From Cherax quadricarinatus (taxonomy: Eukaryota; Arthropoda; Malacostraca; Decapoda; Parastacidae): a DNA stretch of 64,000 nucleotides. The stretch spans positions 127,501 to 191,500 of the forward strand of contig NW_027195229.1 of assembly GCF_038502225.1 (NCBI RefSeq), given 5' to 3'. The translations under genes were made by a program, and so were the position numbers. Position 1 is the stretch's first letter. Every line of letters begins with the position of its first letter. Below the pieces are notes generated by a model, which did not search any database, was not told the DNA's origin, and saw only the letters and a list, made by a program, of their open reading frames with translations. Positions 33,084-44,917 of the stretch are shown here, in pieces.

Positions 33084-33422
33084 CCTCTGCGTCAAACTAC
33101 AATAACCATCTCTACAAAACCTGCTTAACATAATACTATTGTGTGAACAATATAACACCTGTTAATTATAATACTGATACCTGTATGTCAGCACTACATC
33201 AACCATCTCTACATCCCCTCTGACATAATATATAATGCTGGTACCTGTGTCTCAACACTACATCAACCAGCTCATCAACCTCTGACCATAATACCGGTAC
33301 CTGTGTGTCAACACTACATCAACCAGCTCATCAATCTCTGACCATAATGCTGGTACCTGTGTGTAAGCACTGTATTAGCCAGCTCCATATCATCCACCGG
33401 CCCTGGTGCTGGTACCTGTGTG
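33084..33422 (-). repeat. Splice-donor minisatellite, ~56-bp units
   Basis: On the minus strand, units begin CACACAGGTACCAGCAT and continue 'tatggtcagag...gagctggttgatgtagtgttga'. Starts are near 33422, 33363, 33307 and 33251, then more worn. The first unit overlaps the end of the NHE exon: exon ...CTCACACAG followed by intron gtaccagcacc. So the array sits in the intron immediately after the exon, and each unit repeats the donor-like CAG/GTACC. Confidence 0.8.
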
Positions 33423-33628
33423 AGCTGTTCGGTGGTAGTAAGAAGTCTTGCAAGTGGCGCACAACACAACGGTGTGGTATCCAGCAGAGTGGGACGACTG
33501 TTTGTTAAGAAGGGCTTCATGAACTTCACGTCAAACTTTGACCAGATGCGGAAGAGCCAAGCTTTCTCAATCTTACTAGAGTGGCTTGAGTCGGCTGAGC
33601 AGTCTCCTCCCTCTTCTCCTCCTAGACC
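33416..33628 (-). CDS. Internal exon of an organellar Na+/H+ exchanger (NHE6/7/9 type)
   Basis: A 213-nt, 71-codon exon on the minus strand. It is preceded by a strong acceptor (polypyrimidine 'attttttgttttgcag') and followed by CAG/gtacca; both boundaries are phase 0. The peptide includes EKAWLFRIWSKFDVKFMKPF and LDTTPLCCAPLARLLTTTEQ. This resembles, from memory, the cytosolic segment just after the last membrane helix of NHE6/NHE7/NHE9 (SLC9A6/7/9), which regulate endosomal and Golgi pH by exchanging H+ for Na+ or K+. Upstream membrane-domain exons should lie at higher coordinates or beyond the window; I found none. The next exon downstream (lower coordinates) is also not seen. It is the only non-transposon coding sequence I can support here. 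Confidence 0.75.
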
Positions 33629-34429
33629 CTGCAAAACAAAAAATTTTAGAATGTCATTCAAAAATACAAGTTTAAAAATGCCAACACAAAAAATAATTAG
33701 CATTCCTAAATTACCTTACAAATAATATCAATATTTCAAAATGGATTTAAAAAATCAAAGCATTAAAATACTCTTTCCCAAAATATCATGGATTCGAAGT
33801 GATTTTAGAATAAGATTCATAAGAAAAGAAGAGAAATATTTAACTGAGAACTGCTGTGCATGTATATACTGGGTCAATTTGAGTAGTTATCCTAAAGTCC
33901 AACAATTAAACTACAAAGTGAATAGTGTAATGTAACACTGGAAAGCTGAGAATCACCAGTATATAGATCCATTTACAGAATAAAAAAAAATTACTTTGGA
34001 AAAAAGTTACGTGCATTTGTATATGTATCATATGCTCATAACTACAAATTTCACATCAATTATAAACCAAACAAATTAAATCACTCAACATTTATTTCCA
34101 TGGCTTCACATACATAGTCACTGATCTTTCATTTAAAACTAATCTAAACCTCAAGGTCCTCTTAAAGTACTTAATATTTATTTATGGAAAGAACTACAGT
34201 AGATCATCTGATAAAAATGTGATCTGTTAACACATTTCTACAAAATTGTGGGATATTTTCAGTGTACATGCCATAAAAATTGGTTTACACTGTACATGGA
34301 GGGAAAAACGTGGCACACGCCACTGTATTTCTCTGCCTCACAGCAAGCCTCTGGGCGAGTCCAATATCATGAGTAAGTACTTGGAAGCATATGAGCCGTA
34401 TGTGCCATGTAAGCGAGGCCCTCCTGTAT
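33629..34429. other. Intron-like sequence, no recognised element
   Basis: AT-rich, few repeats, begins with the polypyrimidine tract and acceptor of the exchanger exon (minus strand). No ORF with recognisable similarity. This is the longest apparently non-transposon stretch near the exon. Confidence 0.5.
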
Positions 34430-34967
34430 TTCTAAATTGGTATTTTTTTAATTGTATAAAATTGGCACTTTCTAGGGTAGTTGTATTAGTTGAATCAGAA
34501 GTTTCTTGTGGTCAACTGATAGAATGGAAGGCATATTAACAAAATACCTAAAAAATCTGATCAAATGGAACATTAAAATTAACTCAAAATAGGACTCCTA
34601 GTCAAGAACTAAAAGGCAAAATACCGTGACTGCAACAATACACAAATAACCCTTACATAGGAGAGAGAAGCTTACAATGATGTTTCGGTCTAACCCAGAC
34701 CGAAATGTCGTCATAAACTCCTCTTTCATATGTGCGGATTATTTGCATATAGGACTCATAGTGGGTGAAATTCTCGATGCATAAATTGTACCAAGACTGC
34801 TAATTCTGCACCTGCACAGTTTCACAAGTTTTCAATCAAATTTCGTACTTTTGCTGTCAATGCCCTAACACAAAGATTCCCTACCATTTCAAAAGAAAAA
34901 AAATTATTTAAAAAAATTGACATTGGGAACAATATTAATTTCAGGAGGCTAAATTGTGAAAGGTTAA
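34430..34967 (+). mobile_element. piggyBac-type MITE, worn 3' part
   Basis: A divergent copy of the MITE body ('taaattggtat...ttgtggtcaactgatagaatggaaggca') that ends 'aattgtgaaaggttaa' with TTAA at 34964-34967. An unrelated block (about 34590-34750) containing 'accgaaatgtcgtcataaac' interrupts it. Confidence 0.55.
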
Positions 34968-34994
34968 ATGCATCAAGATACCATGCAGAGTCAA

Positions 34995-35172
34995 TTAACC
35001 CTTTCACTGACTGTGCCATAGTACTACATGACAAACTCAGCTCACTCAGATAAGCTGTGAGTGGTAAATATGGGCCTAGATATGAGAGAATGGGTCGATG
35101 TAGTAAATATGCACCATACATAAAAAATCCTGCAGCATGCAGTGCATAAGAAAAAAAACTGACTATTTTGGT
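34995..35172 (+). mobile_element. piggyBac-type MITE 5' end, variant palindrome
   Basis: Starts TTAACCCTTTCACTGACTGT with TTAA at 34995-34998. The subterminal motif is 'ccatagtactacatg' (ATAGTACTA core). The shared leader 'gagagaatgggtcgatgtag' and 'aaaaatcctgcagcatgcag' follow. It is cut by another MITE starting at 35173. Confidence 0.65.
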
Positions 35173-35955
35173 TTAACCCTTTCAGGGTTTCCAACATACT
35201 AGTACGGCTTATGCACCAGGGTTATTAACGCACTAGTATGCCTAAATTCTAACGCCTTCAAATCTAGCAAGAGAAAGCTGGTAGGCCTACATATGAAAGA
35301 ATGGGTTTATGTTGTCAGTGTGCACAGTATAAAAAAAATCCTGCAGCACACAGTGCATAATGAGAAAAAAAAAACTTTGACCGTGTTTTTGGTTTAAAAC
35401 AGCAACTTTGTATTTTCTTATGGTATTTATGGTTGTATTCTAGTTTTCCTGGTCTCATTTTATAGAATGGAAGATATATTACAAAAATTGAGATGATTTT
35501 GATTGGTTTCACAATGAAAAGTACCTTGAAATTGAGCTCAAAGTAGCAGAAATGTTCAATTTTTGCCAAAGTTCAAAAGTAAACAAATCATGCCATGCAT
35601 CCAATACACGTCAACTGGTGAGTCTAATATTCTTTCACAAGTGCACTGATATTATTTATACCATTTCTACAGTAATGCAGTCGTCTGCATAACAGTAAAT
35701 CTTCAATTTTTTGTGAGAATAAAAATTCAAAGTGGAAAGCAAAAGAAATGTAAGAGGGGCCTGGGGACGTGACTAATGAACAGAGGAAATGCTATTTTAG
35801 TTCCAGGAATGTCTGTCTTGTTTATTCAGGACCCTATCTGGAAATTGGCATCTTTTGAAATTTGTGTGAAATTGGCAAAATTGCTAATTTCTGACCACTT
35901 TATTGGATAGTTGAAATCAGTAAATGGGTGGTTTCTTGTACTCATTTGATAGAAA
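35173..35955 (+). mobile_element. piggyBac-derived MITE, 3' truncated
   Basis: TTAA at 35173-35176, then two CTAG-core palindromes (ACATACTAGTACGG and ACGCACTAGTATGC, each with point changes), then the standard body up to 'tcatttgatagaaaaaa'. The last ~250 bp are missing. Confidence 0.75.
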
Positions 35956-36130
35956 AAATACCACACATTGCATAGTGGTTAACTACTCAGGTGATGACTA
36001 TGTCTGACATACCAGTATGCCTAACTAGCAACAATAAACAATGAAATCAGAAGCTGTTGTTCCACCACCAACTTCCCTACCAGTTAACAAGATGTGGAAC
36101 TGCCACAAAGATGACTTATTTATTCTAAAT

Positions 36131-37203
36131 TTAACCATTTGACTGTTTCGGTCGTATATATACGTCTTACGAGCCAATGTGTTTGACGTATACATACTCA
36201 AAAATTCTAGTGGCTTCAAATCAAGCGGGAGAAGCCTGGTAGGCCCACATGTGAGAGAATGGGTCTGTGTGGTCAGTGTGCACAGTATAAAAAAAATCCT
36301 GCAGCAGGCAGTGGATAATGAGGAAAAAAAAACTCCAACCATGTTTTTGGATTAAAATGCTGAATTTGAGGTGTATTTTCGTATAGTTTTTATCATTATA
36401 TTCTCGTTTTCCTAGTCACATTTGACAGAATGGAAAACATATTAAAGAACTGGAGGTGATTTTGATTGGTTTTACTATGAAAAAGACCTTGAAATGGAGC
36501 TCAAAGTAGAGGAAATGTTTGATTTTTGCCAATGTTCAAGAGTAAACAAATGACGTCATTGTCCAATAAATGTCCAACTAGCCATTCTAATATGCAGTCA
36601 TGAAAGGGTTGACATTATTTATACAATTATTACAATATTGCCGTAGTCTGCATAACAGTCAATCTTCTACTTTTTGTTTGAATAAAAATTCAAAATAGAA
36701 AGCAAGAATAATATCAGAGGGGCCTGTAGACGTGACCGACGAACAAAGAAAATGACATTTTAGAGCCAGGACTGTCTGCGTTGTTCATTCTGGATCCTAT
36801 TTTGAAACTGACACTTTTTTAATTTGCATGAAATTGGCCAAATTGCCAATTTCTGACCACTTTATTGGGTAGTTAAAATCGGTAAATGGGCAGTTTCTTG
36901 TACTCAGTTGATAGGACAAATGGAGTTCTAAAGAAAGAGCTATGAGTTTCGGCAACTGGAAGAATTGAATTAACCGAAAATAGGGCTCAAAGTGGGCGAA
37001 ATCACTGATTCACAAATATAGCCAAGGTCGCTAACTTCTCAAGAGTGCAATTCTGTAAGTTTTCCATCAAATTTTGTACTTTTGGTGTCATTATCATCGG
37101 GAAAAGATTCTCTATCATTTCATAATTTTTTTTTTTTTTTCCAAATATTTTGTGACACCAGGAGACACCTCAGGATTTGGGGTTGCGACAATCGAAGGGT
37201 TAA
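36131..37203 (+). mobile_element. piggyBac-type MITE, TATA-core subfamily, complete
   Basis: TTAA at 36131-36134 and 37200-37203. The 5' end reads TTAACCATTTGACTGTTTCG with the palindromes GTCGTATATATACGTC and GACGTATACATAC. The 3' end 'ttgcgacaatcgaagggtt' follows a 'gacaccaggagacacctcag' block shared with the coding piggyBac at 455-3349. This ties the TATA-core MITEs to that autonomous subfamily. Confidence 0.8.
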
Positions 37204-37878
37204 TACTTGCGTCCTTTTACTTTACATGATACTAACAGTTGAATTCAGCCACAAAGCAAACTAAGCATATTTAACCCATGATAACCCAGTTAAGTCAGTG
37301 TGAATAATTTCCATGCTCTGAGAAGTATTACACTCTGAAATAACTGTAATATTATAAGTATTCCTTGTACACAGCATTAGAAGACTAAAATAGTAAAAAA
37401 AGGAAGAAAAAATAGAAAAACAATAATGCTGTATATATACCATATATTCCAGGTGAAGCAATGTTGGGCTAAGTATTTCATAATGTTTGAAGTGTTAAAA
37501 TATCTTTAAACATGTCTAATATCATTAACAGCAATTAAAAAAATCAGAAAAACAATCATATCTTGGCATCAATAAATTGTAAAACATAAATATCGCTAAA
37601 CATTTACACCATCTGTCGATGATCATTTTTTCACCATAAACTTGCAAGATTTTATCAAATTCCTTTCATTTGTCTTACTCCATTCAGTAAAATGCACTCT
37701 TTCAGTCTATAGGAACAATAAATTTTTCTTTTTCAAAATATTCCACAGTTTAGGGGTCAAGGACTGTTTCACAAATTGGAGAAGTTAGCTACTGGAAAAG
37801 AAAGTCATTAGCATAGAAAAGGGAATAACTGAACAATACAGTATAAAGCAATAAGCAGAGATAAAACATCAGGTAGTA
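37204..37878. repeat. Unclassified AT-rich DNA with diverged repeat (37430-37650)
   Basis: 37430-37650 matches 18485-18720 in order ('attccaggtgaagcaatgtt...catcaataaattgtaaaac'). The remaining sequence has no feature I can name. An RTE 5' end starts at 37879. Confidence 0.45.
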
Positions 37879-38294
37879 GGTTGGTAGACAGCAACCACCC
37901 AGGGAAGTACTACCGTCCTGCCAGATGACTGTGAAACAGAAACCTGTAACTGTTTTACATGATGGTAGGATTGCTGGTGTCTTTTTCTGTCTCATAAACA
38001 CGCTAGATAACAGGGATATCTTGCTACTCCTACTTACAATTTGGTCACACTTCACAGACACGCACATGCATATATATATACATACATCTAGGTTTTTTTC
38101 TCCTTTTCTAAATAGCTCTTGTTCTTCTTTATTTCTTCTATTGTCCATGGGGAAGCAGAAAAGAATCTTTCCTCCGTAAGCCATGCGTGTCGTATGAGGC
38201 GACTAAAATGCCGGGAGCAATGGGCTAGTAACCCCTTCTCCTGTAAACATTTACTAAAAAAGAGAAGAAGAAAAACTTTATAAAACTGGGATGC

Positions 38295-39771
38295 TTGAAT
38301 GTGTGTGGATGTAGTGCGGATGACAAGAAACAGATGATTGCTGATGTTATGAATGAAAAGAAGTTGGATGTCCTGGCCCTAAGCGAAACAAAGCTGAAGG
38401 GGGTAGGGGAGTTTCGGTGGGGAGAAATAAATGGGATTAAATCTGGAGTATCTGAGAGAGTTAGAGCTAAGGAAGGGGTAGCAATAATGTTGAAGGATCA
38501 GTTATGGAAGGAGAAAAGAGAATATGAATGTGTAAATTCAAGGATTATATGGATTAAAATAAAGGTTGGATGCAAAAAAGTGGGTCATAATAAGCGTGTA
38601 TGCACCTGGAGAAGAGAGGAATGTAGAGGAGAGAGAGAGATTTTGGGAGATGTTAAGTGAATGTATAGGAACCTTTGAATCAAGTGAGAGAGTAATTGTG
38701 GTAGGGGACCTGAATGCTAAAGTAGGAGAAACATTTAGAGAGGGTGTGGTAGGTAAGTTTGGGGTGCCAGATGTAAATGATAAGGGGAGCCCTTTGATTG
38801 AACTTTGTATAGAAAGGGGTTTAGTTATAGGTAATACATATTTTAAGAAAAGAGGATAAATAAGTACTATACAAGATATGATGTAGGGCGAAATGGCAGT
38901 AGTTTGTTGGATTATGTATTGGTAGAACATAAGAACATAAGAAATGAGGAACACTGCAGCAGGCCTGTTGGCCCATACTAGGCAGGTCCTTTACAATTCA
39001 TCCCACTAACAAAACATTTGCCCAACCCAACCTTCAATGCTACCCAAGAAATAAGCACTGATATGCAAGTCCCACTCAAATCCAACCCCTCTCACTCATG
39101 CATTTGTCCAACCTAAATTTGAAACTACCCAAAGTCCTAGCCTCAATAACCCAACTAGGTAGACTGTTCCACTCATCAACTACCCTATTTCCAAACCAAT
39201 ACACAGATAAAAGACTGTTGAGTAGACTTCAGGATGTGCATGTTTATAGAGGGGCCACAGATATATCAGATCACTTTTTATTTGTAGCTACACTGAGAGT
39301 AAAAGGTAGATGGGATACAAGGAGAATAGAAGCATCAAGTAAGAGAGGTGTGAAGGTTATAAACTAAAAGAGGAGGCAGTTAGGGTAAGATATAAACAAC
39401 TATTGGAGGATAGATGGGCAAATGAGAGCATAGGCAATGGGGTCGAAGAGGTATGGGGTAGGTTTAAAAATGTAGTGTTAGAGTGTTCAGCAGAAGTTTG
39501 TGGTTACAGGAAAGTGGGTGCGGGAGGGAAGAGGAGCGACTAGAGGAATGATGATGTAAAGAGAGTAGTAAGAGAGAAAAAGTTAGCATATGAGAAGTTT
39601 TTACAAAGTAGAAGTGATGCAAGGAGGGAAGAGTATATCGAGAAAAAGAGAGAGGTTAAGAGAGTGGTGAAGCAATGTAAAAAGAGAGCAAATGAGAGAG
39701 TGGGTGAGATGTTATCAACAAATTTTGTTGAAAATAAGAAACAGTTTTGGAGTGAGATTAACAAGTTAAGA
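38295..39771 (+). pseudogene. RTE-D endonuclease and connector, broken
   Basis: Endonuclease motifs LSETKLKG (about 38370), VVVGDLNAKVG (about 38695) and DISDHFLFVATLR (about 39260) are visible in different frames. Lesions are an extra A in 'gcaaaaaagtggg' near 38575, a small deletion near 38848, the inserted LINE tail, a lost T in 'aaggttataaac' near 39355, and TAG at about 39540. No RT domain is present because the copy ends at 39771. Confidence 0.8.
38927..39206 (-). mobile_element. CR1/L2-like LINE 3' fragment
   Basis: It begins (plus strand) with the tail units 'aacataagaacataag', then 'gaggaacactgcagcaggcc'. This is the reverse complement of 48225-48325, the 3' end of the LINE at 46534-48325. 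The last codons of the RT C-terminus are still visible on the minus strand. It splits RTE-D within its LDYVLV-DKRL coding segment. Confidence 0.75.
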
Positions 39772-40441
39772 ATATAACAACTCATAAGGCAAACGTTTAT
39801 CTACACCATACAATGCATAATGTGGAGTGTCACCTATGGAAACATTGTAAGCAGAATTTATAGCACACTGCACATCAGGTATAACTTCATTCTAAGTTTC
39901 ACTGTTGGGATTGATAGTGGCTCTCAAGACATCAAGTACTTTCTTATTGGTACGTTCCGCTAACCCATTGCTGGCAGGATGATGAGGAACAATGGTGGAT
40001 TTAGAGATCTTGTACAAGGTGCACAAATTTTCAAGAATCTCATTACAGAATTCACCTCCATTATCTGTTACTAGGGACTTAGGGGTGGTATACCTGCAGA
40101 TAATGCGTTCTTTAAACGCTTTAGCTACTGTCTCAGCAGTCTTATCTGCAATAGGAACTAACTCACAATATCTGGTGAAATGGTCTACCATAACACATAG
40201 ATGTTTGTTGCCTTGGAGGGAACATTGGAAATTAGTTAACAAATCTAGCGCAACTCTTTCCCACGGTTCGCTAGTAGTTGGATACACTTGGATTGGATTA
40301 GGGCCATTAGCATTACCTTTATGTTGCATGCAGACACTACATTTCTTAACATACTCAGAAATATCAGTTGCCATACGAGGCCAAAAGTATTTCAATCTGG
40401 TTTGTTTTACTGAACAATCCATACCAGGGTGCGCAACACCT
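39772..40441 (-). pseudogene. Ty3/Gypsy-type integrase fragment
   Basis: The minus strand encodes part of an LTR-retrotransposon integrase. It has an H2C2-like zinc segment (YFWPRMATDISEYVKKCSVC) and an rve catalytic core with LDLLTNFQ (first Asp) and VTDNGGEFCN (second Asp). Then comes HHPASNGLAERTNKKV with the expected Glu, so a D,D-35-E pattern is present. A TAG near 39893 interrupts the C-terminal part, which continues as PDVQCAINSAYN. There is no RT, protease or LTR, so it is a lone fragment. It is fused head-on to a piggyBac C-terminus at about 40442-40446. Confidence 0.85.
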
Positions 40442-40445
40442 GGTA

Positions 40446-41310
40446 CATCTCATGGACATTTCAATGTTCAATGCATATAATAAGTACCAAATAAAGACTG
40501 GCAACAGACCACCGTATGGTGAATTTTGTTTGTCTGTTGTCAGACAACTCATAATGAAGTACCAGGTAACAACACCTGCTATACAACACGGTCCTCGAAT
40601 TCCTCAGGATATACCCAAGCGTTTGAGGAGGGAAGGTGATCATTTCATAATACAACTTCCTTCAACTCAGAAGAAATTTGCTCAGAAGAGATGCATCGTC
40701 TGTTCACAAACAAAACGACGGCAACAAAGACGCAAAGACACTCGGTTTATGTGTGAGGAATGTAAGGTGCCTCTGTGCATGGTGCCTTGTTTCAAGGAGT
40801 TCCACAAGCTCCAGCAGTTCTAAGACCATGTCCAGTGATTGTAAATATGTAAATATATGATAGAACATTAGTATTTTACAAGATTTGTGCATGTTTATTG
40901 TAATAAACAACAGTGGTAAACAATAATATGATAACTTTAGTGCGGTTATTGTGTTCAATACAGTGAGTTTATATATATACATTATATACAGTATTGGTCT
41001 CTCAGGCCCCAAATGTTAGTAGGAATAGAAAAAAATTGGAAAAGAAAAGAAAAAACAATAAAAACTGCAAAATAATGTAATGCGCGTATGTGGAATTCGT
41101 CGATGTTGCTGCCACCACATCATTTTTGACAAACTTCTTGGCACTGTATCTCGGTAAGTACTGATCAGAATTTTTTTTTTTGTCTTATTACCTTCACAAA
41201 CATATGCTCTTTAATTCTGTAAGAAAAAATAATTTTTTTTTTTTTTTTCAAAATTTCTTGGACACTGGAGCACCACTTCAGATTTTGGCCTTGGACCCTG
41301 AAGGGGTTAA
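40446..41310 (+). mobile_element. piggyBac 3' part (transposase C-terminus to TTAA)
   Basis: Plus-strand codons 40446-40823 encode HLMDISMFNAYNKYQIKTGN and the complete Cys-rich C-terminus (KRCIVCSQ, FMCEECKVPLCMVPCFKEFH). A 3' UTR with 'atctcggtaagtactgatca' follows, and the terminus 'ttggaccctgaaggggttaa' has TTAA at 41307-41310. The N-terminus and catalytic core are missing, replaced by Gypsy sequence. Its 3' end is the same type as at 61255. Confidence 0.8.
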
Positions 41311-41548
41311 AATATTTGTAGCCTTAATTTAGGGAGTGATGAGTAGTATTTATTGTAAGAAATCAGGTGTGGTATGTAAGGCAGCCAGCCAGGCTACCGT
41401 ACCAGGCCAACCCACCCACACATAATATTCTATGAAATTTAAGCATCCCAGAGCAAGAAAATGCATATAATCAGTTCACTCATTATTTACCTTAAAATAT
41501 TTGTAGTCTTAATGTAGGGTCAGAGGTGAGTAAACAAGATAAAATGAA

Positions 41549-41552
<4 letters not shown>
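41311..41552 (+). repeat. Short direct duplication flanking the piggyBac
   Basis: 'aatatttgtagccttaattt' (41311) and 'aatatttgtagtcttaatgt' (41497) are copies of one sequence. A third copy lies at 54625. The second has 'ttaccttaaa' before it, so the TTAA target of the piggyBac probably lay in this repeat. The stretch 41345-41465 has no recognised feature. Confidence 0.5.
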
Positions 41553-42092
<540 letters not shown>

Positions 42093-44917
42093 GGATGACA
42101 GGACTCCAGAAAATTTTGCAAGAATTGCTGGCTACACCTCATGGATGAGAAGAGACAGGCAAGGGCAAGGAGGTGGTGTTGCTGTGTGCTTCTCTAAAAG
42201 TGTTCATGCCCAGCACATAGATGTTGCCACCCCTACACATCTTGAAATGATGTTCTTCAAGCTCTGTATAAACACTAGTACCTCTGTACTAGCATGTGCA
42301 ATGTACAGACCTCAGTGGCAACATGCAGACCCTATCAACTTCCTAATGGAAAATATTGACTCCCTTCTGCTACAACACAACTGTCAACATATTATAATTG
42401 TTGGTGACCTCAACCAGCACCTTATACAGAGGGACTTTGATGACCTTCTTGCAGTGTTTGACATGAGAAACTTTGTTGATTTCCCTACTCATATCTCTGG
42501 CTCCTCCCTTGACCCAGTAGTGAGTGATCTGGCAGAAGGCATAGTCACTTGTCAACCCCTCGGCTACGTTGGATCGTCTGACCACAAGGCTGTTTTTACC
42601 ACACTTAAGATCCCAACAGAACGAGGTGAGGAGTCCACACGCACAATCTGGCTATGGGAAAGAGGTAATTGGCCAGCCCTTTGCTCTGAGCTCGCCACCA
42701 CCGACTGGAATGCTCTTCTCCAGGGGGATGTTGACAACCAAGTGAAAGCCTTCACTGGACACATCCTTAATCTGCAACAAGAACACATTCCTCACCGGCA
42801 ATATGTGACAAAGCCTACAGATCAGCCTTGGTTTGGCTTTCGTTGTAGAGAGGCTGCTACTGCTAAGTACAAAGCATGGCGAAGGTATAAGAGACATCCT
42901 ACCACCTATAACAGAAACTTGCACATGCAAGCCTGTAGGCATATGGGTGATGTTCAAAAGTGGGCCATTGCTAAATGGGAGGTGGACACTAAAAGAAAGT
43001 TAGCATCAGGTAGGGTAGGCTCCAAAACCTGGTGGTCCCTGGTCAAGGACAGACAAGGTTATCTGCCTGATGAACTTATTCCACCTCTAAATCGACAGGA
43101 TGGGACCACCTCTACTAGTAGTCAAGAGAAGGCGGACCTCTTTGCTGAACACTTTGCTACCAAAATGCAAGTTCCTGATCCAGCAAGGGACCCTCCTTGG
43201 CTAGCTGCAAGAACTGTGTCAAAACTGTCAGTGGTGACAATAAGGCAGGAGGAGGTGCATTTCCTTCTTAAATCACTTGACCAGGAAAAGGCTGTGGGCC
43301 CAGACAAGTTGAGCCCAAGATTGTTGAGAAGATGTGCAGACGAGCTAGCAGCACCTCTAACTCGCATCTTTCAGCACTGCCTAGTACAGTGCAAATGGCC
43401 CTCTCCATGGAAAGAGGCAAATGTAGTCCCTGTTCACAAAAAGAAGAGCAGAGCAGAAATCAGCAACTACAGACCAGTGTCACTCCTGTCAATCACTGGT
43501 AAGATCCTTGAGACAATAATCTCAAGACAAATGACAGATTTTTTTGACTACCACTCACTACTTTGTGATCGTCAATATGGCTTCAGGAAAGGTTACTCTG
43601 CTGCTGATCTGTTGTTAAACCTCTCCACTAAGTGGCACCAGTCACTGGATGAATCCAAAGTCAGCTGTGTGGTAGCACTGGACATTGCTGGCGCTTTCGA
43701 CCGGGTGTGGCACCAGGGCCTCTTAGCAAAACTTCAAGCACTGGGAATTGCAGGCTCTACGCTATGTCTCCTCAGTGATTACCTTCATGGTAGATCTCTA
43801 AGTGTAGTCCTCAATGGAACGGAATCAGCAAGACATCCTATTGGGGCAAGCGTTCCACAAGGAAGTGTGCTGGGTCCACTGTTATGGAATGTCTACTTCA
43901 ACGACCTTCTTCATCTCATCCCAGAATCACATGCATATGCAGACGACTGTACACTGACATTCACTTATCCAAGAGAAGAAATGCCAGCTGCTCTAAGCTA
44001 CATCAATCACCAGCTGAGAGCTATATCAGCTTGGGGAAATAGATGGCAAGTAACATTTGCACCTGAGAAAACGCAAATGATGATCGTCTCTAGGCACCAT
44101 GATGGTAATGCTGGTGCAGTAGTAAGGATGAATGGGAGGATGTTGGCACCTGGAGAAGAAGTTGATATCCTTGGGGTGAAATTTGACTCCAAACTAACCA
44201 TGAAGAACCATGTTGTAAATCTTGCAAACAAGGCAGCCAGGAAGCTTACAGCACTTCGCCGTATCTCGCATCTGCTTGACAGTAGGGGTTGCAAGATACT
44301 GTACGAGGCACAAGTACGCTCACACCTTGAGTATGCTCCACTTTCTTGGTTTGCCTGCCCCCCCTCTCATCTGCGACTGCTTGACAGAGTAGAGAACAGA
44401 GCAAGACGTCTCATCTCTCGCCTGGACCCATCCTGGATGGATCTGTCATTTCAGCAGAGCCTTCAACATAGGAGGGATGTGGGTGGCCTTACTGTTATGT
44501 ACAAGGCCAATATTGTCAAAATACCACACTTGGATCCACTTCGAGGACAGCGCGAAACAAGCTTTTATGCCACAAGACGGGCAGAAAGCAGCAACTTCAC
44601 TCTGGCTGTACCCTTCTCCAGAACATCACTTCATCTGAGATCATACATACCCAGGATGACTCGAGTATGGAACACATTCGTTCAGCATAATGATGTCAAC
44701 GAGATAACGTCAGTTGATCAAATGAAAATGCTGGCCCACAGATGGCTCCAACTTCATCCTGTTCCCTACTTGTATGTCTCATAACAATAAAAATGCTTTC
44801 AAATGAGCTGATGTAGGTAACAGCTCTTAGCTTGTCAATAAAGTTAGGAATCCTTAACCTGTAAATAGCTTGTCAATAAAGCTAGGGATCCTTAACCTTG
44901 TCAAACCCTGTGTAAAA

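Larger units (their letters stand above)
37879..39771 (+). mobile_element. RTE-like LINE, copy D, 3' truncated
   Basis: The 5' end 'ggttggtagacagcaacc' is at 37879, with the same leader as RTE-B but without the 203-bp MITE. The hairpin segment is at 38185-38241. The coding region runs to 39771, where it stops abruptly at 'attaacaagttaagaatataac' against a Gypsy integrase fragment. A CR1/L2-type 3' fragment (38927-39206) is inserted in the endonuclease. Confidence 0.85.

Noticed and set aside
33305..33508. Plus-strand ORF over the minisatellite and exon
   Set aside because: It is antisense to the exchanger exon and reads through the minisatellite; no domain.
33314..33703. Treating the whole 129-codon minus-strand frame as coding
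   Set aside because: Codons outside 33416-33628 are intron: a polypyrimidine tract and acceptor on one side, minisatellite on the other.
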